Shown: positions 7,914-17,928, numbered from the stretch's first letter. The stretch: 64,000 nucleotides of DNA from Lentibacillus saliphilus (GCF_019093865.1 NZ_JABJXD010000001.1:682001-746000); one strand, 5' to 3'. The notes: generated by a model not told the origin, from the sequence alone. A program made the numbers and translations.

Positions 7914-8141
7914 CTTTGTTTAACCTCTTTTGTCCCAGCGCCGATTCACTTTTACTCTTTTCGTCCATATGCATTCAAACTAATACTTCTTGTGTAACCA
8001 AATAATGCAACGAAACGATGTCACTGTTTTTATTATAATACCGGCTTCTTAGTGAAGTACAATGCCGATTAAACATGTGTATCATAACAGTTCGTTATGA
8101 AAGCGTTTTATACCATAACAGAACCCGTTTTAAGCTATCAC

Positions 8142-8184
8142 AAAAAAGAGAGATCACGCCCTAATGTCAGGACTATCTCTCTTC
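8142..8184 (-). terminator. Terminator after the LysR gene
   Basis: On the minus strand AAGAGAGAT and ATCTCTCTT pair around a 19-20 base loop and are followed by TTTTTT. Confidence 0.75.
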
Positions 8185-8199
8185 AGTTTCAGGTCTATT

Positions 8200-9078
8200 T
8201 TAAAAAAGTATATCTTTTGTATGTCTTATAAAGTCTTTAGCCGGTTGAGAAAGCTGGGCATCCTTTCGCCATATGAATGCAAGCCGCCATTCAATCGACG
8301 GTTCAACAATCGCCACTGTATCAACGTGTGGGCCTAAATGAGCCTCAGAGCTCTCCGGGAGAAGCGTGATACCAAGATTTGAAGCAACCATTTCTTCAAT
8401 AAAATCAGGCTGGGACGATTCAGAGATGATCTTAGGCTTGTAACCGGCTTGACGACATGCTTCAATAATGATTTTTCGTAACGTAAAATCCTGAGTAAAC
8501 AAGATAAACGTCTCATTTTTGAGCTCTTGTAATTGAACGTGTTCCTGACCAGCTAGCGGATGATAAACGGACACAACGAGCTTTAACCGCTCTGCTTCAA
8601 ACGCATAGTAATCAAATAGGTCGCCACCCTCTGGAAAAACAACAACGCCAAAATCAAGCTGACCTGCAAGAATTTTTTCCTCTATCCCCTTGGATCCATC
8701 TTCCTCAAGCTGAAAAGTCACATCCGGATACACTTTATGAAAGCTTGCAATGAGTCCCGAAAATGCTAGGGCGTTAACGATTGACGGTAAGCCGATACGC
8801 AGATGACCTTTTTTAACGGCAAGTAAATCATCTAATTCTTTTTGTAATGACTGTACATTTTTTTCAATGACTTGAGCGTGTTTATAAACGATTTTGCCTG
8901 CATCCGTTAAAACGAGCTTTTTCCTTGAACGGACGAATAAGGGGGTTCCTAGGTCGTCCTCCAAAGATTTAATCATACGGCTAATTGCAGGCTGGGTAAT
9001 GTATAGCTTTTCAGCAGCCTTTGTAAAGCTACCTGCGTGTGCGATTTCTACAAAATACTGTAAGTGCTTTATATCCAC
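8200..9078 (-). CDS. LysR-family transcriptional regulator
   Basis: This is a full-length LysR regulator. The N-terminal winged HTH reads FTKAAEKLYITQPAISR, and a periplasmic-binding-like effector domain follows from about residue 90. The start may be GTG 9078 (MDIKHLQYF, the usual family start) or GTG 9087, which is only 2 bases from AAGG. The sequence most resembles the CidR/YwbI or CcpC side of the family, but no effector can be named. It lies downstream of the antiporter gene in the same direction with a gap of about 20 bases or less. It is probably cotranscribed and may control that operon. Confidence 0.85.
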   Translation of the reverse strand: MDIKHLQYFVEIAHAGSFTKAAEKLYITQPAISRMIKSLEDDLGTPLFVRSRKKLVLTDAGKIVYKHAQVIEKNVQSLQKELDDLLAVKKGHLRIGLPSIVNALAFSGLIASFHKVYPDVTFQLEEDGSKGIEEKILAGQLDFGVVVFPEGGDLFDYYAFEAERLKLVVSVYHPLAGQEHVQLQELKNETFILFTQDFTLRKIIIEACRQAGYKPKIISESSQPDFIEEMVASNLGITLLPESSEAHLGPHVDTVAIVEPSIEWRLAFIWRKDAQLSQPAKDFIRHTKDILF

Positions 9079-9099
9079 TGACGTCACTGCCTTTTCTTA

Positions 9100-10902
9100 T
9101 CAATCAACAAGCTCAGCTTTCTTTAAAACGACGAGTTCATCCCCATCATCAAGGACCAGCTTCTTACGATGGGTCATAAATACAATCGTACCGCTTTTCT
9201 TTTTAATAAACAACGGTGTGGTCTCTTCGGACAGCTCATGCGCGTTCCATGCATCTTCGTCCTCGATCGTATAAGTGGTCAACGTATAGGTCGTGTTAAT
9301 TTTTCGGTTAAGCTCTGTAAACACAGCTGTTTCACTGAATAATAAATGAGCTTTCACAGACAACGGGAGCTCAGATGGATCATCCTTTGCATGACGTGCA
9401 GAAGGTAGACTAAACGTATTGTTATACCCAAACTCCGGTGCAAATGACTGGGACACAAGAGCGTTGTAAGAGGCATCTCCCGTCATGGCAAGGATCGTAT
9501 CATAAGGTGTGAGGTCCGTTTCGTACTGGGCATGCTCAGATAATATTTCACCTTTGTACGTATCAATGCCGTTTTGAACAGCTGGTCCTAATCGGCCCTC
9601 TGATGAATCAGCGATTAAAACAGGCGTCCCTAGCTTATGAAGCTCAGTCGCCATCGCAATTGAAAAGCTACTGGCTCCGACAATCAATACGCCCGGTGGT
9701 TCAGTGTTTGCCAATTTCAGCTTTTTAGCGAGAGGACCGAGCGTAAAGCCATGAGCACATACTGTGATAAATACAAGTGCAAATGTGAGTGCCATCAAGA
9801 GCGATGCATCCTCGTAGCCATCATTGATCAATATCGTAGCAAAATAACCTGCAACAGTGAGTGCAACAATTCCGCGCGGCGCAATCCAACCAATCAATGT
9901 TTTCTCTGCCCTCGTTAGTTCTGTTCCGATTGTTGGAAGCCATATTGATAGCGGTCGAACGATGAACAACATCGCCAGTACAAATCCAAGAATCGGCGCT
10001 GTAAACACTTCGGCAATCGTTTCACGAGAAAGCGATGCTGTTAATAAAATAAAGACGGTTGATGTCAGCACAACCGATATATTTTCTACAAAATGACTCA
10101 CATTTCCGATTGATGACACATATCTTCTCATTCGTGCCATCGTCAATCCCATTACGGTAACCGCTAGCATACCTGTTTCATGCATAATGGTTTCCGCCCC
10201 CGCAAAACAAAGCAAAATAGCTGCTAAAATAATCGGTGACTTTAAATATTCAGGGAATAACCCTTTTTTAGCCATAATACTCATTAGCATACCAGTTAAA
10301 TAGCCGAGAATGATCGCCAAAAATGCACCACCGAAAAAGTAGAATAAATACGTCACTTCTAGATCGGGGCTACTGAGTACCTTAATGACTTCATAGGCAA
10401 ATAAGGCAAGCAAAGGACCTGCTGGATCGACAATAATCCCTTCCCATTTTAATACAGCTGCGGTTCTCGGCTTGAGCTTTGCATTTCGAAGCAACGGAAT
10501 AATGACGGTTGGACCTGTTACGATAAACAGCCCGCCAATAATGAACGATATTTCCAAGCTTAACCCTGCGATAAAATGCGCTGCCAATGAACCAAGAATC
10601 CACGCTAAAAACGCACCAAACGTTATGATGCGAAAAATTGATTTAGATACACCTTTAATTTCACGAATATCAAGGCTTGAACTACCTTCAAACAAAATAA
10701 CAGCGACCGCCAGAGAAATGAGTGGACTGTATAATTCGCCTAAAGCCATTTGAGGATTTATTAAACCGAGAATCGGCCCTATAAGCAAACCACCAATTGA
10801 CATGATAACAATAGATGGCCATTGAATGCGCCATGCCAACCATTGTGAAAATGTTCCGAGCGCGAGAATAACAACAATGCTGATCAGTGCAGTTCCTTCC
10901 AT
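9100..10902 (-). CDS. Monovalent cation/proton antiporter with NAD-binding-like tail
   Basis: This 600-residue protein has a sodium/hydrogen-exchanger domain of about 12 membrane segments (residues 1-395), with the inner signature GLFIVTGPTVIIPLL. A cytosolic C-terminal RCK/TrkA-N-like domain starts near GVLIVGASSFSIA. The nucleotide motif is atypical because GASSFS replaces the usual glycine-rich loop, so it may not bind NAD normally. The protein would exchange Na+ or K+ for H+ and support pH or salt homeostasis. Shine-Dalgarno GGAGAAGGTG supports ATG 10902. It is the first gene of a unit with the LysR regulator. Confidence 0.85.
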   Translation of the reverse strand: MEGTALISIVVILALGTFSQWLAWRIQWPSIVIMSIGGLLIGPILGLINPQMALGELYSPLISLAVAVILFEGSSSLDIREIKGVSKSIFRIITFGAFLAWILGSLAAHFIAGLSLEISFIIGGLFIVTGPTVIIPLLRNAKLKPRTAAVLKWEGIIVDPAGPLLALFAYEVIKVLSSPDLEVTYLFYFFGGAFLAIILGYLTGMLMSIMAKKGLFPEYLKSPIILAAILLCFAGAETIMHETGMLAVTVMGLTMARMRRYVSSIGNVSHFVENISVVLTSTVFILLTASLSRETIAEVFTAPILGFVLAMLFIVRPLSIWLPTIGTELTRAEKTLIGWIAPRGIVALTVAGYFATILINDGYEDASLLMALTFALVFITVCAHGFTLGPLAKKLKLANTEPPGVLIVGASSFSIAMATELHKLGTPVLIADSSEGRLGPAVQNGIDTYKGEILSEHAQYETDLTPYDTILAMTGDASYNALVSQSFAPEFGYNNTFSLPSARHAKDDPSELPLSVKAHLLFSETAVFTELNRKINTTYTLTTYTIEDEDAWNAHELSEETTPLFIKKKSGTIVFMTHRKKLVLDDGDELVVLKKAELVD

Positions 10903-10968
10903 ACAGACACCTTCTCCTATAGCAATTAAAAATACTGTTCTTTAGATCTTTATAGTTTATCAAAAAAC

Positions 10969-10980
10969 TCATCTAGATGA
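10969..10980. promoter_or_regulatory. 12-bp palindrome TCATCTAGATGA between divergent genes
   Basis: This perfect palindrome lies 67 bases upstream of the antiporter start and 111 bases upstream of the divergent YhhN-family gene. It is an operator candidate, possibly for the LysR protein. The rest of 10903-11090 shows no clear promoter. Confidence 0.35.
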
Positions 10981-11090
10981 TAGATAGGGGGATGATTCAT
11001 GACAATTAAGAAGGTTTTTCACCGATTGATGTCGAATCTGTTGTATACATGATTATTTAAAATTACCTCTTTTAGAAAGGCGTTGGTGTC

Positions 11091-11744
11091 ATGATCTTAT
11101 ATCGCTTACCTATTTTAATTGCACTTATGAGCATTGTTTATATTTATATTGTGCCATTTGAACCATTTGGTATTAAGCTTATATTTAAGTTGATTCCAAT
11201 GCTTATGATTACGTATTATGCAGTGAGTCGACTACCAAAGAAAAAGTTGGCAATTCACTGGCTCATTTTAATTGGACTTGGGTTTTCAATGATTGGAGAT
11301 GCGACGATTCATTGGTTTGTCATCGGGCTATCTGCCTTTCTTATTGGACATTTATTTTATATTTCTGGGTTTATAACACAACTCCGCTTCTCATGGCGTA
11401 ACAGCTTAATCGTTATACCACTCGGGATCTACGGTTTCTGGTATACGAGTCAAATGATACCGACGTTAAAAGGAGACGGACACACGTCACTGGTTATACC
11501 TGTTATCGTGTACATCGTAGCGATCTCGCTAATGGCGCTGTCTGCATCATTAACCGGTAATAAGTGGGCATTAATGGGCAGTCTGTTATTCGTCATATCT
11601 GATTCAATCCTTGCATGGAACAAGTTTATTCAACCTGTCGACCATTCCCATGCTTTAATTATGCTAACGTATTACGGGGCTCAGTTTTGTATTGCGCATA
11701 GCCTCCAGTATTTAGATGGCAGCAGAACACGCCTATCGTGGTAA
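11091..11744 (+). CDS. YhhN/TMEM86-family membrane protein
   Basis: This 217-residue protein has about eight membrane segments and the YhhN pattern: GFSMIGDATIHW around residue 65 and VISDSILAWNKF near residue 170. The family includes lysoplasmalogenases (TMEM86), which cleave the vinyl-ether bond of lysoplasmalogens; bacterial members are mostly uncharacterised. Because aerobic Bacillaceae are not known for plasmalogens, the substrate here is open. RBS AGAAAGG precedes the ATG at suitable spacing. The gene is monocistronic and convergent with the MMPL gene. Confidence 0.8.
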   Translation: MILYRLPILIALMSIVYIYIVPFEPFGIKLIFKLIPMLMITYYAVSRLPKKKLAIHWLILIGLGFSMIGDATIHWFVIGLSAFLIGHLFYISGFITQLRFSWRNSLIVIPLGIYGFWYTSQMIPTLKGDGHTSLVIPVIVYIVAISLMALSASLTGNKWALMGSLLFVISDSILAWNKFIQPVDHSHALIMLTYYGAQFCIAHSLQYLDGSRTRLSW

Positions 11745-11782
11745 TACAAAACAAGGCGTGGTACTGTATGACACCTCCCCCC

Positions 11783-11827
11783 AAAAAAAAGGACGATCGG
11801 CACGATTAAAGTGCGCGATCGTCCTTT
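11783..11827. terminator. Strong terminator after the MMPL gene
   Basis: GGACGATCG-GCAC pairs with GTGC-GCGATCGTCC around a 7-base loop. On the minus strand eight T residues follow. It can also end the convergent YhhN-family transcript. Confidence 0.85.
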
Positions 11828-11832
11828 GTATA

Positions 11833-14061
11833 TCAGCCTTCTTCCTTCTTCGTATGCTCTGTTTCCTTCCACATACGCCCAGGCCAAAAGGCAAATCTTC
11901 CGAGTACCGTCGTGATTGCCGGGACAAGTAATGGCCTCACAACGAACGTATCAAGCATAATTCCAAGTGCTGTAATCGTTCCGATATGAACGAGTAATTG
12001 AAGCGGCAATACAGCGAGAACAGAGAATGTACCCGCAAGGATAAGTCCTGCTGAACTAATCACCGAGCCTGTTTCTCCAACACTTTCATTAATTGCTTGC
12101 TTTAGCGGTAGCGATTTAGCTTTTCGCCAAATGGTCGATATTAAGAAAATATTGTAGTCTACACCGAGTGCCACTAAAAACACAAACGAATAAAGTGGGA
12201 TGAGCCCTTGGATCGCTGAAACACTGAATACGTAATGAAGGATAATCCAACCAAGTCCAAGTGCCGCTGCATAGGACAATACGACCGTCCCTAACAAATA
12301 AATCGTGGCAACAAACGATCTTAAATACGTAAACAAAAGCAAACCGATGATCAAAAGAACAACAGGTATAATGACATTTTGATCTCGACTCGTCGTCTCC
12401 TCTGTTTCATATAGTGTAGCCGTTTCGCCGCCAACCCAGACGGACTCAGCTGCATCGCTAATACCAGCTGATTCAAGTGAGTCTGAAACAGCATCACGCA
12501 TCTCTGGAATTGCATTAACAGCCTCGTCAGAATATGGGTCGACGTTTAAAATCACCTGAGCCTGTGCGTAATTGGCATCCTTCGCACCGGTTCGAACCTC
12601 CCCAACGCGATCAACATAAGACAATTCTGTTAAAGCTTCCGTAAACGCAACATCTTTTCCTTCTGTATCAACGATTACATTAACAGGTGCGGCCTCTCCA
12701 GGCGGATAATGCTCTTGAATGATCGTGAAGCCTTCACGTGATGGCATATCCTCTGGAAACGAGTCAAGTAAGCCATACGTATATTGCATTTTCGGAATAA
12801 ACGCCGCCAATACGCCAAAGACTACAACAATTGACACGATAATTGGCCACGGTTTTTCGGTCACCACATTGCCAATCCATTTACTAAATCGAGATCTTTG
12901 TTTCGGCTGACGCATTTTTTTACCTTTTTTCTGTTCGATATCTTGAATCATTTTTTCTGTTCGCGGTACGAACGGTATAAAAGCAAATCTTCCAAGTAAG
13001 GACAGAATTGCTGGCAGGAAGGTAACGGCAGCAATACCCATAATGAAAATCGCCATGCTGAATGGAACAGCGAAACGGTTATAAGACGCGTAGATCGCTA
13101 ATCCAAGTGTAAGTAAACCAAGCATTGTCGTCAGTGAGCTCATCATAATAGCACCACTGGACGCTTTCAACGCTCTTTCCAACGCCTCATACTTACTCTC
13201 AACATGTCTGAGTTCGTCACGATAGCGCGAAACGAGGAATAAACAATAATCCGTTCCTGCCCCGAACAACAGAACAGTCATGATGGACGTTGTTTGTGCG
13301 TCGATGACGATCCAATCATTCTCAGCCAGAAACCCGAGCAACGGATTAATCAATCCATAGGCTACACCTACTGCAATAAGTGGCACAACAGCCAAGATTG
13401 GTGAGCGATATAAGATAATGAGTAAAATTAAGACGAGTAAAACTGTTGCAATCAAAAGCGTCACATCAGCATTAGCAAACAACTTCCCAGCGTCTGTCTG
13501 AATGCCGACAGGACCACTGAAACGAACGTGTAAGCCAGAATCACTTAAATTCGAAACAACACGATTTTCACCTGTTTCAGCAGTGATGTGCGTCTCAAGC
13601 TCATCTAACGCTTCATTCAAAGCTTCTTCTCCTGCTTCAGCCTTAAAAAAGACTGGCGTCGTCAAAGCTGATCCATCTTCAGAAGCAGAAGCCTTCAGCG
13701 CTTCAACGGGTGCCTTTCCGAATGGTGGCACAGACTTTTGCCCTGTTACTGGTGATGTGCTTAACGTATCATACAAACCTTGAATAACTTGATAATCTTC
13801 TGTCGTCAGCCCCGCTTCCCGATACCAGACGAGAAGCAATGGTGTTCCAGCATCCGTTGCAAATTGTTCGTCCATCAGTTCAGATGCCTCAACTGACATC
13901 GCATCTTCTGGAAGCAATTGATTCGAGTTCGTCGTTTCATCACTTACCTGTGGCCAGATAAAAGATAGTCCCACAACGAGTGCTATCCATATCCCTAAAG
14001 AAGCCCAGCGAGTTTTTTTACCGGTCACACCTTTCGACCAAATATTAAGCCATTTTTTCAT
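11833..14061 (-). CDS. MMPL-family RND-type exporter
   Basis: This 742-residue protein has two repeats, each with one membrane segment, a large extracytoplasmic domain and a block of about five membrane segments. MMPL signatures are GAGTDYCLFL at about 267-276 and VALGVDYNIFL in the second half; their aspartates are the proton-relay positions. It resembles B. subtilis YdfJ in size. Proton-driven export of lipids or hydrophobic compounds is the family role. No regulator gene of the TetR or MarR type is adjacent, unlike many relatives. A TATAAT-like -10 lies near 14150 on this strand. Confidence 0.85.
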   Translation of the reverse strand: MKKWLNIWSKGVTGKKTRWASLGIWIALVVGLSFIWPQVSDETTNSNQLLPEDAMSVEASELMDEQFATDAGTPLLLVWYREAGLTTEDYQVIQGLYDTLSTSPVTGQKSVPPFGKAPVEALKASASEDGSALTTPVFFKAEAGEEALNEALDELETHITAETGENRVVSNLSDSGLHVRFSGPVGIQTDAGKLFANADVTLLIATVLLVLILLIILYRSPILAVVPLIAVGVAYGLINPLLGFLAENDWIVIDAQTTSIMTVLLFGAGTDYCLFLVSRYRDELRHVESKYEALERALKASSGAIMMSSLTTMLGLLTLGLAIYASYNRFAVPFSMAIFIMGIAAVTFLPAILSLLGRFAFIPFVPRTEKMIQDIEQKKGKKMRQPKQRSRFSKWIGNVVTEKPWPIIVSIVVVFGVLAAFIPKMQYTYGLLDSFPEDMPSREGFTIIQEHYPPGEAAPVNVIVDTEGKDVAFTEALTELSYVDRVGEVRTGAKDANYAQAQVILNVDPYSDEAVNAIPEMRDAVSDSLESAGISDAAESVWVGGETATLYETEETTSRDQNVIIPVVLLIIGLLLFTYLRSFVATIYLLGTVVLSYAAALGLGWIILHYVFSVSAIQGLIPLYSFVFLVALGVDYNIFLISTIWRKAKSLPLKQAINESVGETGSVISSAGLILAGTFSVLAVLPLQLLVHIGTITALGIMLDTFVVRPLLVPAITTVLGRFAFWPGRMWKETEHTKKEEG

Positions 14062-14172
14062 ATTGTTCCTCCCAATAATTAATGGAATGATGTCTTCATA
14101 TCAATACCTTTCGTGATACCTCCACATATTCCCGTTTTTTATATATTATACACCTATATATTTTAATAATAT

Positions 14173-15864
14173 CTAGTACACGATCCCTGTTCTTGTATGT
14201 GTCTCTGCTAGAAAATTCGGATCCGGATCAAAAAAGTCCTCTGTATAATGAGGATAGAAGCGTCCGTTTTCCACATAGCCCGCCCCCCAAGTCGGATCCA
14301 TTTCAATCCATTCTCCATTGACATGAGCCTCTACCCATGCATGACGTTCACCAGCATCTCCTTCAACATAATGGGCATTAATACCAGCCGCTCGTAATAG
14401 AGCCGTCGCTAAATACGCATAATCCTGGCATACGCCCGTTCCGGTTTCAAGTGCAGAGAGCGCACTGTCAGCAATATTGAACGTATCTGCTTCTGCCTTG
14501 GCAACGTCGTATGCGATATGTCGCGCAACGAATGAATATATTGCTTTTGCTTGATTGCGTTCTCCTGGCTTACCAGCTGTCAGTTCCTGAGCAAGCTGTT
14601 TGATTTTAGGATGGTCTGATTGAATGCCCCACGACGGTAATAAATCACGCTCGTCAGAAATACCGACAACCTCATGGTTAATAACAGCAACAGGAGAATA
14701 TTGGTATTTGGAAGGATCCGTGTTATCCACATTATTAGGAACGCTAATTAAAATTTCATATGGGCCGGGACCAAAACGAAAAAATGCTTCACCAGAAAAC
14801 TCACCATCCAGAACCGGTATTAAATAGCTTGATTCAACCTGTTCATCAAGCTGTCGGACTGTTACAATCACATTATCAACGTGCTTTGCAAGAGGTGCCG
14901 ACTGATCAATACGACCAGAAATCGGATACGCCATTTGATCGAGTTGTTCACGCATCCCCATATTAGGGCGATTTAAAATGATACCACTATCTATATATCT
15001 ATCATTTGTTTCCAGCTTAGAAAACGTTGTGTCCATCTCATTTTGAACGTAAAAAGAGGCTGCTTCATAGTAGGTATCATCCTGAGGGTCATATGCATAT
15101 AACCGAACATGATGTAAGCCTTCACCAAAAAAGAGTGGCAAATCAGTGGCAAACTGGCCTTTATGAATCGGGATTGACACTTGCTCGGTGTCACTTTCCT
15201 TCTTAATTTCAGCTAAAAGGACTTCCCCTCGCTTTGAATCTGGTAACACACCTTGTAATTGAATAGAACCATCATCTGATTCGTTCATGCCTTCTAAAGG
15301 GGACGATAGTTGAAACTGTTGGTCTAACCCATATATTGTATATTCAATGTCACGACTGATATGAGCATCTTTATTAGTGACCGTAAACCTTGTCACTTCA
15401 TGATAGCTGTCATCATATTCAGGTATAGGGGCAAACAGTCTTACTTGATAATCCCCTGCACCATAATGAAGCTGGACACGTTGTGAGAATGTCCCATCTT
15501 CAACAGGTATGTAATAATTGAAATCGTCATGTTCAAATTCTTCTACAATTGCCTTGGGCGTTATGCTCACCAATACATATGACGTGTCGGCAACATACTC
15601 TAGCGTCCCAGAAAGTTCAAAATCTGTATACACTTCAAATGGTGCTTCCTCCGGGGTGTTGAGCTTAAATTCAACGTTCTTTGCAATACGTTTATATTCG
15701 ATTGGTGATGATTCAGTACGGGTATCATTTTGTGAGCCATCTATCTCTGTCTGACCACGTGCATCAACCTTGTTTTCACGACCATTAATCGACTCATTTT
15801 GCTCTGATTCACAGCCGGTTATCAAAATGAATACACATAAGCAAAATACAATCAATCGATTCAC
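14173..15864 (-). CDS. Transglutaminase-domain lipoprotein
   Basis: This 563-residue secreted lipoprotein has a signal peptide ending in the lipobox ITGC with Cys18. Three or so similar all-beta repeats follow (the pattern YYEA-FTVTNKD-like recurs), then a C-terminal transglutaminase-like domain with the triad Cys479 (GVCQDY), His508 (RHAW) and Asp523 (MDPTW). Such domains act as proteases, transglutaminases or peptidoglycan-associated enzymes at the cell surface; which applies here is unknown. The start is GTG 15864 with GGGGG about 11 bases upstream. The N-terminal repeats probably bind or position a surface ligand. Confidence 0.85.
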   Translation of the reverse strand: MNRLIVFCLCVFILITGCESEQNESINGRENKVDARGQTEIDGSQNDTRTESSPIEYKRIAKNVEFKLNTPEEAPFEVYTDFELSGTLEYVADTSYVLVSITPKAIVEEFEHDDFNYYIPVEDGTFSQRVQLHYGAGDYQVRLFAPIPEYDDSYHEVTRFTVTNKDAHISRDIEYTIYGLDQQFQLSSPLEGMNESDDGSIQLQGVLPDSKRGEVLLAEIKKESDTEQVSIPIHKGQFATDLPLFFGEGLHHVRLYAYDPQDDTYYEAASFYVQNEMDTTFSKLETNDRYIDSGIILNRPNMGMREQLDQMAYPISGRIDQSAPLAKHVDNVIVTVRQLDEQVESSYLIPVLDGEFSGEAFFRFGPGPYEILISVPNNVDNTDPSKYQYSPVAVINHEVVGISDERDLLPSWGIQSDHPKIKQLAQELTAGKPGERNQAKAIYSFVARHIAYDVAKAEADTFNIADSALSALETGTGVCQDYAYLATALLRAAGINAHYVEGDAGERHAWVEAHVNGEWIEMDPTWGAGYVENGRFYPHYTEDFFDPDPNFLAETHTRTGIVY

Positions 15865-16010
15865 TTAACAGAATTCCCCCTTTGCTTTGAACCCATATAT
15901 ATATTTATCATAATTTCATTCTTAATATGCAACACAACGGATTGGGGCTATATCTTCTGGTCAACCTATTAATCTCAATCATTCTTTTAAAATGCATAAT
16001 GAACAACTTT

Positions 16011-16607
16011 CTACTGTCTAATAAATATGGTCAAAACTTTAGCACCTTCATTATCAACCGGAACGAATAAATGAGGGTTATGTCCTTTGAAATAAGCTGT
16101 ATCGCCTTTTTCCATTATATACGTTTCATCATTGTAAAATAATTTAATCGATCCTTCGAGGATGTAGATGAATTCATCCTCCGTGTGTGTATATGGATCG
16201 TGTCTCACATTTTGATCCTTCGGGGTGACATGAACAATGGTCGGTTCGATAGATGAAAAGCGGGATTTCGCTAGTAATTCATAAGAATAACCCATATTCA
16301 CATCACCGATCGTTTGCTGACGCTCAGCTTTATTAAGCATGACCAAGTCTGTTTCCGGTTGATCATCTAAAACCCATGACAAAGGAATATCGAGCGCTTC
16401 ACATATTTTTGACAATGTAGCGACTGCGGAAGCGGTTTGACCATTTTCTATTTTAGATAATAGACTTTTAGATATGCTGCAGCGATCGGCCACTTGCTGC
16501 TGTGTTTGTTTAGTTTGTTGCCTGGCTTGTTTTATTTTTATGCCGATATGCTGTAGATTTATCGTCTTTCTCCCCTTTCCAATTAAAAAAATAAACATCG
16601 TCATCAT
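16011..16607 (-). CDS. XRE-family HTH regulator with cupin domain; start may be ATA
   Basis: The protein has an N-terminal XRE helix-turn-helix (QQQVADRCSISKSLLSKIE) and a C-terminal cupin-2 domain (EDEFIYILEGSIKLFY). This architecture is shared with regulators of polyamine, amino-acid and alcohol metabolism. The only in-frame ATG codons (16607, 16604, 16598) lie upstream of the sole good Shine-Dalgarno, AAAGGGGAG. Seven bases after it, where a start is expected, stands ATA (16560-16562), exactly where the family starts (NLQHIGIKIKQAR). The ATG at 16607 lies only about 7 bases after the predicted transcription start. So the start is either a non-standard ATA or a near-leaderless ATG. Confidence 0.8.
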   Translation of the reverse strand: MMTMFIFLIGKGRKTINLQHIGIKIKQARQQTKQTQQQVADRCSISKSLLSKIENGQTASAVATLSKICEALDIPLSWVLDDQPETDLVMLNKAERQQTIGDVNMGYSYELLAKSRFSSIEPTIVHVTPKDQNVRHDPYTHTEDEFIYILEGSIKLFYNDETYIMEKGDTAYFKGHNPHLFVPVDNEGAKVLTIFIRQ

Positions 16608-16620
16608 AATTATAATTCAT

Positions 16621-16649
16621 ATCATAGAGGAGCTATACACCTCCGTCAA
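16621..16649 (-). promoter_or_regulatory. Sigma-A promoter of the XRE-cupin gene
   Basis: TTGACG and TATGAT are separated by 17 bases on the minus strand. The spacer holds the inverted repeat GAGG-N9-CCTC, a candidate autoregulatory operator. Confidence 0.6.
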
Positions 16650-16689
16650 CTAGAGTCGCATATGACCAATAAACTCTATACAGAAAAAT

Positions 16690-16745
16690 AAAAGCCTTCT
16701 CCGTCTTACGACATACAACGTCGTATCGTAATTGGCTTTCTAAAG
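16690..16745 (-). terminator. Probable terminator after HMG-CoA lyase
   Basis: GAAAGCC and GGCTTTTATTTTT flank an inner TACGAC/GTCGTA hairpin. It lies about 150 bases beyond the lyase stop. The rest of 16746-16892 is AT-rich and shows nothing else. Confidence 0.45.
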
Positions 16746-16892
16746 TAATGAGCTTTGTATAACTTTTAATAAATAAAAAGAGAACTATGCGTTTTTTTCC
16801 CAGCAAATCAATTGTCTATATCTTCCCCGTTTTAAATATATATAAGAGCACTGTACTGCTTTACGTTTATAAAAACTTAGACAAATATATAA

Positions 16893-17810
16893 CTAGACTA
16901 ATTGCTGATCTGCTACTTCATAGACGAGGGATTTACTGGGGAGTGTCTTTCCCAGCTTATTTTGCATAAAGAGTGCGGCATCATGCAAGATGCGTTCATC
17001 AATCCCTGTTTCTATTCCCATACCATGCATCAGATAAAGGATATCATTTGTTGCTACATTTCCCGCTGCTCCAGGTGCGTACGGACACCCTCCTAAGCCT
17101 CCGACAGAGCTATCGAAACGGGTAATACCATATGACATGGATGTCATGATGTTCGCGATGGCCATCCCCCTTGTATCATGATAATGCATAATAACTTTAT
17201 CTTTAGGATAACGTGTGAGAACTACATCCAACAACGCTTCAACCTGTGAAGGTACAGCCGTTCCGATTGTATCACCAAGCGATAGATCATCCACACCAGC
17301 ATCCAACAGTTCATCACAAACACGAATCACAGCTTCTGGCTTGATTTTGCCTTCATAGGGACAATCAAACACCGTTGAAACATAACCCGTTACATGCTTA
17401 TTCACCTTTTTAGCTTCGGAAATAACCTCGCTTAAAACCGGATACGTGTCATCGATCGTTTTATTAATGTTCTTCTGATTGTGGCTTTCACTTGCAGACA
17501 TGAATACAGATGCCCCGTCAATACCTGCTTCGAGCGCAAGCTCCAATCCTTTCATATTTGGAACGAGTGCTGAGTAGCGCACACCGGGCTGACGTTTAAT
17601 TTGACGACCAACATCATGAGCATCAGACAGCTGTGGCACCCATTTCGGATGCACGAATGATGAATATTCGATTTCTTGTACGCCTGATTCAGACAGCATA
17701 TCAATCCAAGCGACTTTATCGGCAGTGGTCACTTGCTTCTTTTCATTTTGCAATCCATCTCGCGGTCCAACTTCCTTGATTTGAACACAATCCGGCCAAC
17801 GTCCCATCAT
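16893..17810 (-). CDS. mvaB: Hydroxymethylglutaryl-CoA lyase
   Basis: This 305-residue TIM-barrel enzyme cleaves HMG-CoA to acetoacetate and acetyl-CoA, the last step of leucine degradation. The N-terminal metal/substrate motif EVGPRDGLQNE and the signature GGLGGCPYAPGA with the catalytic Cys are intact, as is HYHDTRGMA. In many bacilli it sits in a leucine-catabolism cluster; here it stands alone. AGGAGGGG precedes the ATG. A consensus-like promoter with a 15-base palindrome at the predicted transcription start suggests a dedicated repressor. Confidence 0.92.
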   Translation of the reverse strand: MMGRWPDCVQIKEVGPRDGLQNEKKQVTTADKVAWIDMLSESGVQEIEYSSFVHPKWVPQLSDAHDVGRQIKRQPGVRYSALVPNMKGLELALEAGIDGASVFMSASESHNQKNINKTIDDTYPVLSEVISEAKKVNKHVTGYVSTVFDCPYEGKIKPEAVIRVCDELLDAGVDDLSLGDTIGTAVPSQVEALLDVVLTRYPKDKVIMHYHDTRGMAIANIMTSMSYGITRFDSSVGGLGGCPYAPGAAGNVATNDILYLMHGMGIETGIDERILHDAALFMQNKLGKTLPSKSLVYEVADQQLV

Positions 17811-17928
17811 ACCCCTCCTCTGTTGATATTAAAAGGCTCTTGCCACACAGTGAATACGCTTTCAGTTTCTCCCACCCCTGGAAGCTTTCCTGTAATTTTT
17901 AATGTGTATTCACCTTAGTTTCCTTTTA

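Noticed and set aside
8095-8115. cre site downstream of the LysR gene
   Set aside because: AAAAGCGTTTT is out of register with the CcpA consensus, and no gene start is nearby for it to control.
16787-16969. 60-codon plus-strand ORF beside HMG-CoA lyase
   Set aside because: AT-rich, overlaps the antisense end of mvaB and lacks a convincing ribosome site at proper spacing.
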